Origin: Acheta domesticus
Lineage: Eukaryota > Arthropoda > Insecta > Orthoptera > Gryllidae
Length of the DNA stretch: 64,000 bases
Assembly (NCBI GenBank): GCA_031308135.1
Contig: JAHLJT010002630.1
Span: forward strand, 102,857,750 to 102,921,749
Reading direction: 5' to 3'
Part shown: positions 33,060-43,039 of the stretch, one piece after another
Position numbering within the stretch: the first letter of the stretch is position 1
Layout: each line of letters begins with the position of its first letter
Position numbers and translations under genes: made by a program
Notes under the pieces: model-generated
Databases searched by the model: none
Told to the model about the DNA's origin: nothing
Seen by the model: only the letters and a program-made list of their open reading frames with translations

Positions 33060-33895
33060 CATTGATGTCAGGTACATTTCTTAAATATGTTTAGTAGTTT
33101 TCGCGCAATATTGCGTGGAATATGTGTAGTTTTCTAAAATTAGAAAAACTATATTTTTTCGAAAAGGTTCAAAATGTTTTCTTTAAACTTTTGGTAAAAA
33201 TAGTGCAAAATTTACTCTACCAGACATTCACTACTTAAAGATAACTTTAATTCCATATTGCTCTATTCTTTCGTTTTTTCAAAAATTACAAAAATGTAAT
33301 ATTTTTTACCTGTCTCTCACGTCCTTAATATTTACATCAGTGGCAATTTGTTCAACTTATTATATTTACGAGCACATGTGCTTTAAACAATGTCAAGTGA
33401 AGTTTCTCGAAAACGCAACCGTTTTCTGTTAAAACTGTCTCAAAATTACGCATTTTCAGAAACGCTGAAACGCCAATTTCTCATAAATGGCGCCAGATTT
33501 TTTCTTCAAACATTTGTAAAGAATAGAGCTAATTGCATTCTTTAAAATGACGTCAAGTTCTTTTTTTAAATATTACACAAATGTAATTGTTTAATGATCT
33601 CTCACACCGTCAATATATACATTTCCAGTAATTTGTAAACACTATTGTATTTTTTTGTTAATGTGCTTTAAAAAATATTAAATGATGTTTTTCAAAAACT
33701 GAAAATTTCTGTAAAAACGAGCTCCGTATTTCGAATGTACAGAATAGCTTAAACGCTATTTCTTAAAAACTGCTCCAATTTCTTCAAAGAAATTTGCCAA
33801 TTAATGTGTGATTTTATTGTTATTTAATATTATTCAAATAATATTTCCGTTCTTCTATTAGGAAACGGCCAATACTAGGAAAAGCAAATATAGGA
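33060..33895 (-). mobile_element. Family M fragment, copy F
   Basis: Minus-strand interior and part of the head side of family M. GTAGTTTTCGCGCAATATTG at 33092 matches the complement of the interior of copies D and E. GTCTCTCACGTC and GATCTCTCACACC correspond to their GTGAGAGAC and GTGAGAGATC modules. It ends with TTCTATTAGGAAACGGCC and GGACAGCTGAATG, the complement of the post-head segment. Both termini are missing. Confidence 0.75.
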
Positions 33896-33954
33896 CAGCT
33901 GAATGTTATCCTCATTAATGGAGCAAAAAAAGGTCTCTTAATATAAAAGAGCGA

Positions 33955-34330
33955 AATATAGTAGTGATTTGCGAAAGGGAAATGGAGAATAAATTGCTAA
34001 ACATTACTCTAAGATATAGGATAAAGAATGTTGACATTAGAAAAAAGACAAAATTAAAAGATGCAGCAATAGGAGCAAAAAGATTAAAATGGAAATGGGG
34101 AGGACATAACAGCAGTCTTGACCCGAAACAAATGGACACACACAGTCACCCAGAGGGGTCCACGAGTAGAGTGGAGACGTGTTTAAGAAGACAAAGAAAG
34201 AGGTGGCAAGACGAATTTGTTAGCGAATCAGTTAATTTATGGGACCGCATAAATGGAGACAGGGTAAATTGGAAAGAACTGACAAAAGAAATTAAAGAAA
34301 GAACAAATTTGTAAATATATGTATGTGAAT
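33955..34330 (+). pseudogene. RTE-like LINE C-terminal fragment
   Basis: Plus-strand tail of a LINE polyprotein. The 33964-34314 frame reads LRYRIKNVDIRKKTKLKDAA, then LKWKWGGH (family: LKWxWAGHIARR), and ends RQRKRWQDEFVSESVNLW and NWKELTKEI. This follows the xRIRNExIRxxTxxxDxxxxxxxLKWxWAGH...GRPxxRWxDDxxxxAGxxW order of RTE-type elements. A local frame change after WGGH scrambles about 20 residues. A short 3' UTR follows. Confidence 0.78.
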
Positions 34331-34600
34331 AGAACTGTAATTAATCCATTTTAATATAAATACGTCTAAAACAGTGTCTAATAAAAAAGTGTGAGTGTGT
34401 CTAAAAAAAGTTTGTTCAATTTTGAAAATAGTTAAACTGTGAAAATAGCCCAGATCAAAAAAATAGAAAGCTAATACGGGAGAATTTGCGCCACTTTTAC
34501 CATTACTCGCTATGTTTTACTTGCGAATTGTTATTTCTTCTTTAAAAGTGATTTTGTAAAAACAATGTGATTTAATAAGGGGTCCATTTTATGAATTTCA
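34331..34600. other. Spacer before the ankyrin exon
   Basis: AT-rich. AAATAGAAAGCTAATACGGGA near 34459-34480 matches a minus-strand family M head fragment. A plausible splice acceptor (TTTTATGAATTTCAG) ends at about 34601. Confidence 0.45.
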
Positions 34601-34601
34601 G

Positions 34602-35837
34602 AAGCTGCAAGTAAGTGATGGCCAGTCGCAGACGTTTGTGGTGCGAATGGCGCAGAAGATGGCGCAGACGCTGTTGGTGGCGCCTTCCAGCTGGTGGCGC
34701 AGGGGCTGGCGCAGCTACAGGAGGCCCTGCGCGTGCAGAAACAGGAGGCGGAGCGCGAGGTCCAGGAGGCAGAGGAGAGGGGGCAGGAGGCCCTGCGCCT
34801 GCAGAAACAGGAGGCGGAGCGTGTGATCCAGGAGGGCCCTGCGCCTACAGGAGAAGAGGGCGGCGGCGGCGATGCGCGAGATGGAGCGAAAGCTACAAGA
34901 GAAGGACGCAGTTATTCTCGACTTACAGCAGCGATTTGAGGAGACCCAGGAGAGACTGAATACCATGGAGGAGAGAACGACGGCTCCGGAGGGATCTGGA
35001 GGGGAAGGAGGTGTGCAGCGTCTGGAGTGCCGGATGAATGAGGTAGAGGCCTCTCTGCAAAGAGCGGTTCAGAAGTTTATGCCTCGCGTTGAGGCTCTGT
35101 TGAACCAAATGAAGGAGCCCCAGTCTACTCTTGTGTCCGTTGCCACCGCCGCCGCCTGCGCCCGCGAAGCACCGGAGCCGGGAGGGGCAGCAGCGGGCGG
35201 AGGGGAGGAGCCCCCGTCCCCCACCCCCACTTCCTCAGGCGCCGGCCACCAGGGCGCAGCGGCCGACGAGGACGAACGCGCGAGGCAGCGGGTGGAGCTC
35301 CGGGTGCGGGAGGCGGAGTTGAGGAGGGACGATGCACGAACCTCTCCCTCCCCCCTGGGAGAGCAGTTGTGTAAGGCGGCAATAGAAGGAAGACTAAGTG
35401 AGGTACGACGCCTCATAGACTCTGGTGCCGACGTCAACTACATTAATTCCAATGGTTCCACTCCCCTACGTAGTGCTGCCTGGAATGTGCACGCGGACGT
35501 GTTGTCGCTCCTTCTGCAACGAGGCGCCGATGTGAACGCTGTCAACTGCTATGGATATTCCGCGTTGCACTATGCTGCGTGGCATGACCGCAGCGGTCGG
35601 TGCGTGGAGCTGCTGCTGCGCGCGGGCGCCGACGTCAACGCGAGGGAAGAGGATGGAGAGACGCCTCTGCACTGGGCGGCGCAGAGTAACAACGAGAGAG
35701 CGGTGCGCGCGCTCCTCGCGCCCGGCGCCCGGAGGGACCTCAAGCCTTGGGGAGGATGGTGGAAGGACAAGACGCCGTTTGACATTGCGAAGTCTTCTAA
35801 TATAAAGCATCTCCTGCGACTGCAACGCCAGGAATAA
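34602..35837 (+). CDS. Coiled-coil and ankyrin-repeat protein, terminal exon, with probable frameshifts
   Basis: Best host-type gene candidate, though its function is unknown; ankyrin proteins of this build act as protein-binding scaffolds. A splice-acceptor-like TTTTATGAATTTCAG ends at 34601, after which KLQVSDGQSQTFVVRMAQKM reads in one frame. A frame change near 34675-34685 leads to a Gln/Glu-rich coiled coil (LQEALRVQKQEAER, repeated at 34793). An extra G near 34832 (CAGGAGGGCC where two repeats have CAGGAGGCC) shifts into the 34872-35837 frame. That frame gives 321 codons: coiled coil (residues 1-85), low-complexity Gly/Pro/Ala linker (90-150), then about five ankyrin repeats (163-318) with GADVNYIN, GSTPLRSAAW, GADVNAVN, SALHYAAW, GADVNARE and ETPLHWAA. 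It stops at 35837. Composition is far more GC-rich than the surroundings. The indels may be sequencing errors or true pseudogenisation; the gene is also partly duplicated at 45857. Confidence 0.72.
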
Positions 35838-37681
35838 GCATGAGGACATCCCACTGCACTACTTCCTGTGGGGTCCGACCACGAATTGTGTAATAGAACA
35901 AATCATTAAGGAAGATGAACATGCCTGTGTTGCCCATCTTATTGTTATGAATTCTAAGAACTCATATCTGAAAAAAAATTCTACTAAGAGGGTTATTTTT
36001 TATAAGATAACATTTTAACCTTCGTTATTGCTAATCACCTCAAAACTCTGAAATACAAAAATTCCTTTTTAACAGGAACTTTTTAATAAACAATGACCAA
36101 AAATTACAAACTGTTGACAGTAAGATTTACATTTAAATGGCTCTATGTTTTGGTAGTTTCAGTTTGGTAGTTTAACCTTCGTTAATGCAAATTGCCTAAA
36201 AAATCTGAAATACAAAAATTCCTTTTTGAACAGGAATTTTTTAATAAATAATGAACTAAATTTTTAAACTGTTAACAGTAAGATTTACATTTAAATGGGT
36301 CAATTTTTTGGTAGATTTTATTAGTGGATTTCAATAACAAACAATACAGATAGGTTGTAATAATTGTGCATGTACTTGTTCTACTCTGTCTGAGATAAAT
36401 GTTTCTATAGTAAACAAACAACAAGAAGCTGAGTAAATGGACTTTTAAAGCTGAGTTATATTCCATGTTCCCAGTCACACGGTTCTTTCCTGTCTCATAT
36501 TCTGAGTCATCTGGAACCCCCTCATTGCTTCGTTGTCTCTTCGCTCTCTTATTCTTTCTGTGTATTTTGTTTTCGGAGATCTTTTAAATTATCTTCTCCA
36601 AATACCCCGATACATTTTAGAAAGCGTTGGTGGATAAATTTCGTATTTTTTGCGACACATTTCCAATTATTTCAACACAGCGATGGTGTTTTATTTACAC
36701 AACAATACAATTACTTGTATTCTTATTCACAACAATTGGAGGTTTGTTTAGAATAAACAAATCAACCATGCTAGACGCAAACTACGCAACCAGCCATTAA
36801 CTGCAAACAAATCTCGTACTTCGAAAAGAAAAAAAAATGCGTTTTTCCTTTCTACATTCCTAAAGGGTTATACCCACTCATTTATTGCCCTGATTCCTTC
36901 AGAGTTTCATTAAATTATTTTAAGGGCGAGTTCGTAGTGCAGCATACATAAAATGTACATCGGGTTCAGGAGAATTGAAACAATAAAACGGTGCAAAATA
37001 AGAAAAAGTTTTTTATCACGATTTCATTATATCCCTGTCCCGTTAAGAACATATTTTTATCCTAAGGTGTCTAAAGATACAGCAGACTCTAAGAGCAAAA
37101 TATGGTTCTCTGTTTAGGAGTGTTTGTTACCCTGAATAAAAATGTTCATTTTATAATTTAATCAAATTGAGATACCACGGAGACATTGAGTAGTATCTTT
37201 ATTTTTAGCTAGTGCAATTTCAATGCTCAATATATCAAGAAATAATAATAAAATTTAATATATCACAGCATTTTCACAGGGTAAATACATTACCGTTAAG
37301 CTGTTAACAAACAGTGTGATTTTCCAAATGTAAAAGGCATATGACTCTTTGAATATACAGCATACGCTGTGAAGACTTATCCCCAAAGACTAGCTACACA
37401 AATTGATTTTCCTAGCACAGGAAGATAATTCAAAAAATGAGGTTATAGTACGATGAGATGCTTCTAAATCCACAGCTATGCCCTCCGTGACTAACGCATG
37501 AATAGAAAGGTGGTGAAGGGAATTTGGCAACTGTGTCCCCGCTGCCGCCCACGGCCTCGCCGCTCCTGTGGGCGCGGCTGCACGCAGTGGGGCAGGGAAC
37601 CAGGCGATGCGGCAGCTGCTCCTCGGAGGGCAGGCTGGGATCCGTCAGCGAATGCTTTCGCTAGTGCTACTAAATTAAACC
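35779..37681 (+). repeat. Duplicated segment, copy 1 (ankyrin 3' end and flank)
   Basis: About 1.9 kb aligning in the same orientation to 45857-47604, from the last ankyrin codons (GACATTGCG, CTGCAACGCCAGGAATAAGC) through AT-rich 3' sequence to a GC-rich end (GTGGGCGCGGCTGCACGCAG, GCTTTCGCTAGTGCT). Differences are scattered substitutions and small indels. A 155-bp tandem duplication occurs only in this copy (see 36010-36315). It may be 3' UTR of the ankyrin gene plus flank, or part of a mobile unit. Confidence 0.9.
36010..36315 (+). repeat. 155-bp tandem duplication in segment copy 1
   Basis: TTTAACCTTCGTTATTGCTAA...TACATTTAAATGG (from about 36014) is repeated as TTTAACCTTCGTTAATGCAAA...TACATTTAAATGG (from about 36171). 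The other copy of the segment has the unit once (46093-46219), so this arose after the segment duplication or was lost from the other copy. Confidence 0.85.
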
Positions 37682-39460
37682 TTATTTCATGTACCAGGTC
37701 GGCCAAATAATGCTAGTGGGCACATTCTGATAAATTCCAACAATTACCTGATAAAGCGAATAGTCAAGTACTAAAGCAAATATTACCTACCTTGACCTTG
37801 CTTCACTTTGGTTACTGCTGTCACTTACTTTAGGTCCTGCTGTCACCCTTAGCAATTTCTAAACCCTCACTACCAATAACTCTAGCATTTCAAACACTAC
37901 AACTCTCCTCGCAAATCAGATTTCGGCGTATTCCGACTTTAAAATTCAAATTAAATTTCCAGGTGCAATACAAAGATCACGCAACTACACAGCCTGGCAC
38001 CCGGACAACCGAGATCTCAACTCTACCCGCGGAAGACAAGACTTCATTTAAAGAGCACGCAATTGGACAGATTTAATTTTGGCGGAGGTACTAGCTGTGC
38101 ATTGACAGGGTTGCCAGATACTTCGTACAAACATCCGCCGTTAGATAGCTGTAAATCCGCCCAATAAAAAAATCATCTTTCGAAGAGGGAAATTTCAATT
38201 ACAATTAAAATAAATATTTGAAGTTTTTTTGTAGTGACTCTATGATACTCCTTGATTAGTTTTATTTTTTGTTTGGGAACGTTGTAATTAATAATTTATA
38301 TAAAACGTATACTTTGTTATTAAGACGTTCTATCTGAATATTTAAAAATTATTTATGACTGTTGTTGTTAATACAGGAGGTGGAAAGAATACTTTAAGGG
38401 AGAAAATAATTTCCTCACTTTCCCATTTTCACTCTTCGTTCTCCTCATAAATATCCGCACTTGAAGAGATATCTACAGAAATTCATACTTTTGTATGCTT
38501 ATTCCCTATGGCTTAACGGAAAATGTTGGCAGTGACACCGTAAGATAAAAAATTTAATGTCGTGTTCTAAAATTAACTACGAGTACTGCTAATGTGATAT
38601 ACAAAGTGCACGATAAAGTCACTATGACTTTTAGAACATACCGTATACCAGAGGTCTAAAAACTAACATGAATTACTTCTCAAAGTAAATTTGAACGAAT
38701 AAATAAATGATTAATAATAAGTGAAGTCAGTAATTAAGTATAGCAAATATAAGGATAAACAAACGGAACACCAACCCCCGTAGCGTTTCAGTGTATGTCG
38801 GAAAACATCAGGAAAATAGCGTCACATTTTAAATTAAAACATTCCCAAGTAAATTAATTAGCTTTAGCAATGCCTGATCCTTACCGCCAAGTTACACTTC
38901 AAAAGCAACTGCCTTATCAGTAAAGACCGGATTCCCGTGCAATTGCATCTTTTGTTTCCTTACTTAAAAGTGGATGAAACCTCGACAAAAAATTTGAATC
39001 ATGAAACGGAAGTTACTATGGCGACGTTCTAAGGACGTCACTATGGTGACGTTCAAGAACCTTCCAATTAGATGAAACATTCAATAGATGATTCCTGTCA
39101 GGGGCACAGTTACGAAAAAGGCAGTATATCTTCCCAATGGGTTCATATATCCGTTGTTTCAGTCTTCGCTGAACTTACGAACACGAGACTGTATGCGCGA
39201 GTCACACTTGACCTTAAATTTGGGCGCGACGTTTGGTGGCAAGAGCACTGCGTTTCAAATTCATCAAAATTCTCGGAACAGATTTTACCCTGGGGAATCA
39301 AAAGAGAATTAACGCAGTTTCGACCGCTTTTAGCTGCGTGCACACTTACGCCAGAGCGAGGCTCGCCTTACAGGGAACTGTAAATGTAGAACGAAACTTC
39401 CCCTGTCTGAAGTATAGATTGATAGAAGACATCAGAAAATAATTTGGAAATCTACACAAT
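37682..39460. other. No recognisable gene
   Basis: Mixed sequence. 37790-38060 has moderately balanced composition and could be old exonic or retroelement leader sequence, but no frame supports it. 38150-39060 is AT-rich. 39001-39060 repeats AAGTTACTATGGCGACGTTC and AGGACGTCACTATGGTGACGTTC, a short direct duplication. The overlapping frames at 39072-39442 have no motif I recognise. Confidence 0.4.
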
Positions 39461-39461
39461 T

Positions 39462-39745
39462 GTGCCAGGCGGCTTAGCTCATTAATCAGCGTGCTCGCTT
39501 TCCATGACCCCGGATTCAATTGCCGGTGGGGCAAGTTTATAGTTTTCCTTGCAATGTCCGAGTATATGTTGCTGTGTGACGCGAGAAAACTCGCTTCTCA
39601 CGTTGAGAAGACCAGAATACGGCGTAGCGATGTCTTCGTGCTAACCACATGTACCCCCTTGACCCATGGCCCAGGGCCAGGACATTGCTGGATGGCCATG
39701 CCCACGCGCGGGCTGTCGCGCCAAGTACAAACATAACTGTAAATT
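39462..39745 (+). mobile_element. tRNA-derived SINE-like unit
   Basis: A tRNA-like head contains an A-box-like TTAGCTCATTAATCAGC (39474-39490) and a B-box-like GGATTCAATTGCC (39512-39524), spaced as in a tRNA. The acceptor and anticodon arms pair poorly, so it is not a functional tRNA. A non-tRNA body follows up to about 39745, including the palindromic CCATGGCCCAGGGCCAGG. No clear target duplication or tail was found, so the 3' limit is approximate. Confidence 0.5.
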
Positions 39746-39966
39746 ATTATGAGAACAATTAACATTTCTTCTGTAACTAAAGTATTTTTTATTTCTGAAG
39801 GTTTATTTGTTGTTGTTTGTTTCAATTTTTGTATTTACCTTCTTGTATTTTTATGCTTAATTTATATTTGTGCACGTAATATTTAAAATGTCAAATATGG
39901 TGTGATTAAACAATATGTACAATATTTTGAAAAAATATTTTAAAAAATTAACAAATGTAAAAAAAT

Positions 39967-40318
39967 GTCGGCGTCTTTCTACAGCTACAATTGTGAAGAT
40001 ACGATTGTTTTTCTTAATGGAATATGCTCATCAAAAAGAGACCTTCAAATAAGAACATGTCGAATTTTTTGAAAATATGAGCAGTTTTTCTATAATTTTC
40101 TGAAAAACATAATAGCCCGCAGGGAAATAACTGTGCTTCGTTTTCGTCGTTTTCTTTCAACTACAATTTTTAAAAAAGTTTTTCTCAATTAATTGTATTG
40201 ATCAAAACTACATCTTCAAATATGGTCATACTTAATTTTTTCAAAATACGAGTAGTTTTTCTATAATTTTGTGACAAACATGATAGCCTGCTGCAAATTT
40301 GACTGCGCTTCGGAGAGC
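39967..40318 (-). repeat. Tandem dimer of about 178 bp, family M related
   Basis: GTCGGCGTCTTTCTACAGCTAC...GAGCAGTTTTTCTATAATTTT...CTGTGCTTCG is followed by a second, diverged unit, GTCGTTTTCTTTCAACTAC...GAGTAGTTTTTCTATAATTTT...CTGCGCTTCG. The first line resembles the minus-strand interior of copy G (CGGCGTCTTTCTCCAACTAC, about 43433), so it is probably an amplified internal module of family M. Confidence 0.65.
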
Positions 40319-40395
40319 TGGATGCGTCGTAAATTAGAATTTGCAATTTTGTATGTATATTATTTATTTGTCCGTTTCTACATTTTAACTTTTGT

Positions 40396-40400
40396 TATAC
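40396..40400. repeat. 5-bp target-site duplication, left of solo LTR
   Basis: TATAC, repeated at 40927-40931. Confidence 0.8.
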
Positions 40401-40926
40401 TGTTATGTACTGGGAAGTGCAGGGTAGTAAAATAACAGTTCTGATTAATCAATTTATTACCGCCGTCCAAAGAATAAACCAGATACAAGCCAGTGGTAAC
40501 AATTTGCCAGAAGATGTCCATACACGTAGCCAGTCCAACCAAAATAACCAATAGAATAACGTCAAGTTCACAACCGTCGATCGCCAAACACACCGCCGTC
40601 ACGACACTCCCAAGCACTTCGTAGCAGACTCACGCTCCAACCCGAACTGCCTGCTCCGAGCCGGCTCCCCCCTAATATAGTACCGGAGCCGGCGTGGCGA
40701 GTCTATGTTCTCGCTCCTTCTGGCGGGACGGCGGGGCCGCCACCCCTGGCCGCTGGCCCGTGACGCTTCTGTGCGGCCGTCGCCGCCCGACCTGCCCCTG
40801 GTGGCGCTCTCGGGAAGCAGCCATTCTTCCCTTGGAAGGCGGCGTGTTCCGGACGTCGCTCCCGGGACGGCACACAGTGGGCCCGCTTGGCCCGCCTTGG
40901 CGGGCATAAATGCTGTGTACACAGCA
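40401..40926 (-). mobile_element. Solo LTR of an LTR retrotransposon
   Basis: 526-bp unit with canonical TG...CA ends: TGTTATGTACTGGG at one end and GTGTACACAGCA at the other, flanked by the perfect 5-bp duplication TATAC. On the minus strand it has a TATA-like box (ACTATATTAGG, about 40675-40685), a GC-rich upstream U3 (40690-40910) and an AATAAA signal at about 40455. That gives U3-R-U5 order and orientation. No internal retroviral coding sequence lies on either side, so it is a product of LTR-LTR recombination. Gypsy and BEL/Pao elements usually make 4-6 bp duplications; the family is not resolved. The overlapping frames at 40599-40944 are GC-driven shadows inside U3. Confidence 0.88.
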
Positions 40927-40931
40927 TATAC
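40927..40931. repeat. 5-bp target-site duplication, right of solo LTR
   Basis: TATAC, identical to 40396-40400. Confidence 0.8.
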
Positions 40932-41975
40932 ATTTACACATTAATCTTTAAAGAAATTATTTGTTTTCCAAATATTGTAAATAAAAATTGCTAGCTCATT
41001 AAGGGAGTATCGACAATGCAGAAACACAACAATTCAATTCCGTTCCACTGTCGTGAATTTCTATGAATTATGTGTAATGGTTGTGAGTTGATAGTTTTAT
41101 GGTATCAGAAATCTTTTTCCAATACAAGTTTACAAAACTTTTGTATTATATTTTATGCAGTTGTCACATCGTTTTGACAATACTGCGATGGAAACAGTGA
41201 GTTGTTTGCACTGTGTAAGATATATAGTGGGTGTGTTCACTCCCAGTCTAAAACTGAAGCTTAGGTGAAGGCTAGTTCTCGCATATAAGTGCTGCGATCT
41301 TTGGGTCTCATTTGGGCAAGGTCGTGATTGGTCGTCTAATGTGTAGCAGCCACAGTTTCAGATGTCGTCTTTAGATGTATATCTTACATCGGGACCCAAA
41401 ACGATCGTGCGCACCGTACGGACAAGCGAGGAACTAACCTCAAACTAGCTTCAGAAAATTGTGGTGGTTAGTTGACACACCTATATATCTTACACCGTGG
41501 TTGATCGCTTCTTGGTTGAATTGGATGTTTTCAAATAATAGCTAAGATGTTAGTAGGGCAGAAAGTGCAATTTTTCAATTTTACATACCTGTTTCCAATA
41601 ATACGGAAACGTATGTGCTGTTGTGGCACCATTAGTTTAGAACAATGTTTCATTCTGTTTGTTGGGAAAGGACAATGCGAACTATTGAGTGGTTTAGTTT
41701 TTATAAGGAATTGTGTATCTTGAAACGGGTTGCTTTTTGACAGTAGTGTAAAGAATTATCATTATTTTCGGGGAATATTAAATGTTGAACAATTCGTAAC
41801 AACATTCTTGGATAGAGAATTGTTTTGTGGTTATTTTTGTACCCAGAAAATCTTATTTTGCTTAATAGTTTTTTTTCTACGAGTCTTACACGTTGCTGTT
41901 GCGCCAGCCGGTGATTTCGAAAAGTGGTTTTTTTTTGGTTTGTTTTTTTCTCGAAAAACGGTAAGAGTAAAAATA
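40932..41975. other. No recognisable gene
   Basis: AT-rich sequence. ATATATAGTGGGTGTGTTCAC near 41220 and CACACCTATATATCTTACAC near 41478 form a loose inverted pair. 41616-41640 (GCTGTTGTGGCACCATTAGTTTA) resembles a minus-strand family M head end. The frames at 41701-42156 on both strands cover the repeated family M-like sequence and are not genes. Confidence 0.4.
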
Positions 41976-41977
41976 TG

Positions 41978-42330
41978 TAATGTTTATATATTTGAAAAGC
42001 ACAAAAATAGCACAATGTTTTTATTATCAAGAAAATATGTTTTGCCAAAAAGCTTTGCCAGCTTAACATTAAGCCTGGAAAGCCACCAACTTCTGTAAAA
42101 ACCATTGGAGCAAAATAAATTATTTTTTGGATATTTGGAAAGCACAAAAATATCACAAAATTCTGGAAATAGAGAAAATGTGATTTTTAAAAATCGCTTT
42201 GCCAGCTTAACGGACGTGGATGGACGGACGTTTTGAAAAAAACAGCATTACATAACTTTCCTTATACCGGGTGTTTTTTTTATCATTTGCCGGGTGTTTT
42301 TTTATCGTGCAGCATTTTCCGTAAACAAAC
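41978..42330 (+). mobile_element. Family M-related fragment with internal duplication
   Basis: ATATTTGAAAAGCACAAAAATAGCACAA...CTTTGCCAGCTTAAC (from about 41978) recurs about 150 bp later (from about 42128). Then come CGGACGTGGATGGACGGACG, GCATTACATAACTTTCCTTATA (the family tail) and two copies of CCGGGTGTTTTTTTATC. The terminal hairpin is not completed. Confidence 0.6.
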
Positions 42331-43039
42331 TTTCAAGTCATACAACATGCAGTGGAAGTAAAGCAGTTACAATTGCTTTGTCTTTAGTTCCTTTCCATAT
42401 GACAAGGTGTAACTGTGCTTTTTATCGACTGTGAAAGGTAAGACAATTTTTCGACTATTATCTTGCGAATAAATTGGGGAATAAATTGCTTTTTAATTAT
42501 TTTTTTCTTGCAACTTTCTTGAACAACATATGTGCATTTTCTGTGGAGTTATATAGGACCTCAAATACGATGTGAATTGGCCATCTTCTTGTCCTTGCGC
42601 GCACTGCATGCTTACGAACAGTCTGATACAATGCACATATTCCGCTTTTGCTTTTATTAAAAAAACCTCTTCAGTTTCTTCTTCCCGGAGTTCTGTGTTG
42701 ATTCTTTCATGTAAGTGGTCAGGATTATAACACTTGTATTCTTTCTGCACTTCTGATCTGTGAGTTTGTCTCAAGTTTTGTTTGTCCAAATTTATAAAAT
42801 TTTTGTATGATACTACCGCCTTGATTTTTTGAGTACATAATTTATATGATACTACCGCCTTGCTTGAGGTATCAGATCTTGCTCATTTCTTCTCATAACA
42901 TCTACGAAGCTTATTTTATTTTTATTCAGCTTTTCTGCCAGAGACACAGAAGAAAATAGTTACCGGAGTTCACGTTCAAGCCCTCCCCTCTCACTCAGTG
43001 AGTTCCGACTACTGCTTTTCCTACATCCTGGATATTATT
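42331..43039. other. No recognisable gene
   Basis: AT-rich, with TATGATACTACCGCCTTG occurring twice (about 42806 and 42852). A 98-codon minus frame at 42493-42789 (HERINTELREEETEEVFLIK) shows no family I can name. Confidence 0.4.

Noticed and set aside
35069..35854. Long minus-strand frames opposite the ankyrin gene
   Set aside because: Shadows of GC-rich ankyrin coding sequence on the plus strand; no domain is recognisable.
39466..39536. Functional tRNA gene
   Set aside because: A and B boxes are recognisable, but the acceptor and anticodon stems do not pair well and a SINE-like body follows.
40599..40944. Overlapping frames in four registers near 40.6-40.9 kb
   Set aside because: They sit in the GC-rich U3 part of the solo LTR; openness follows from composition.
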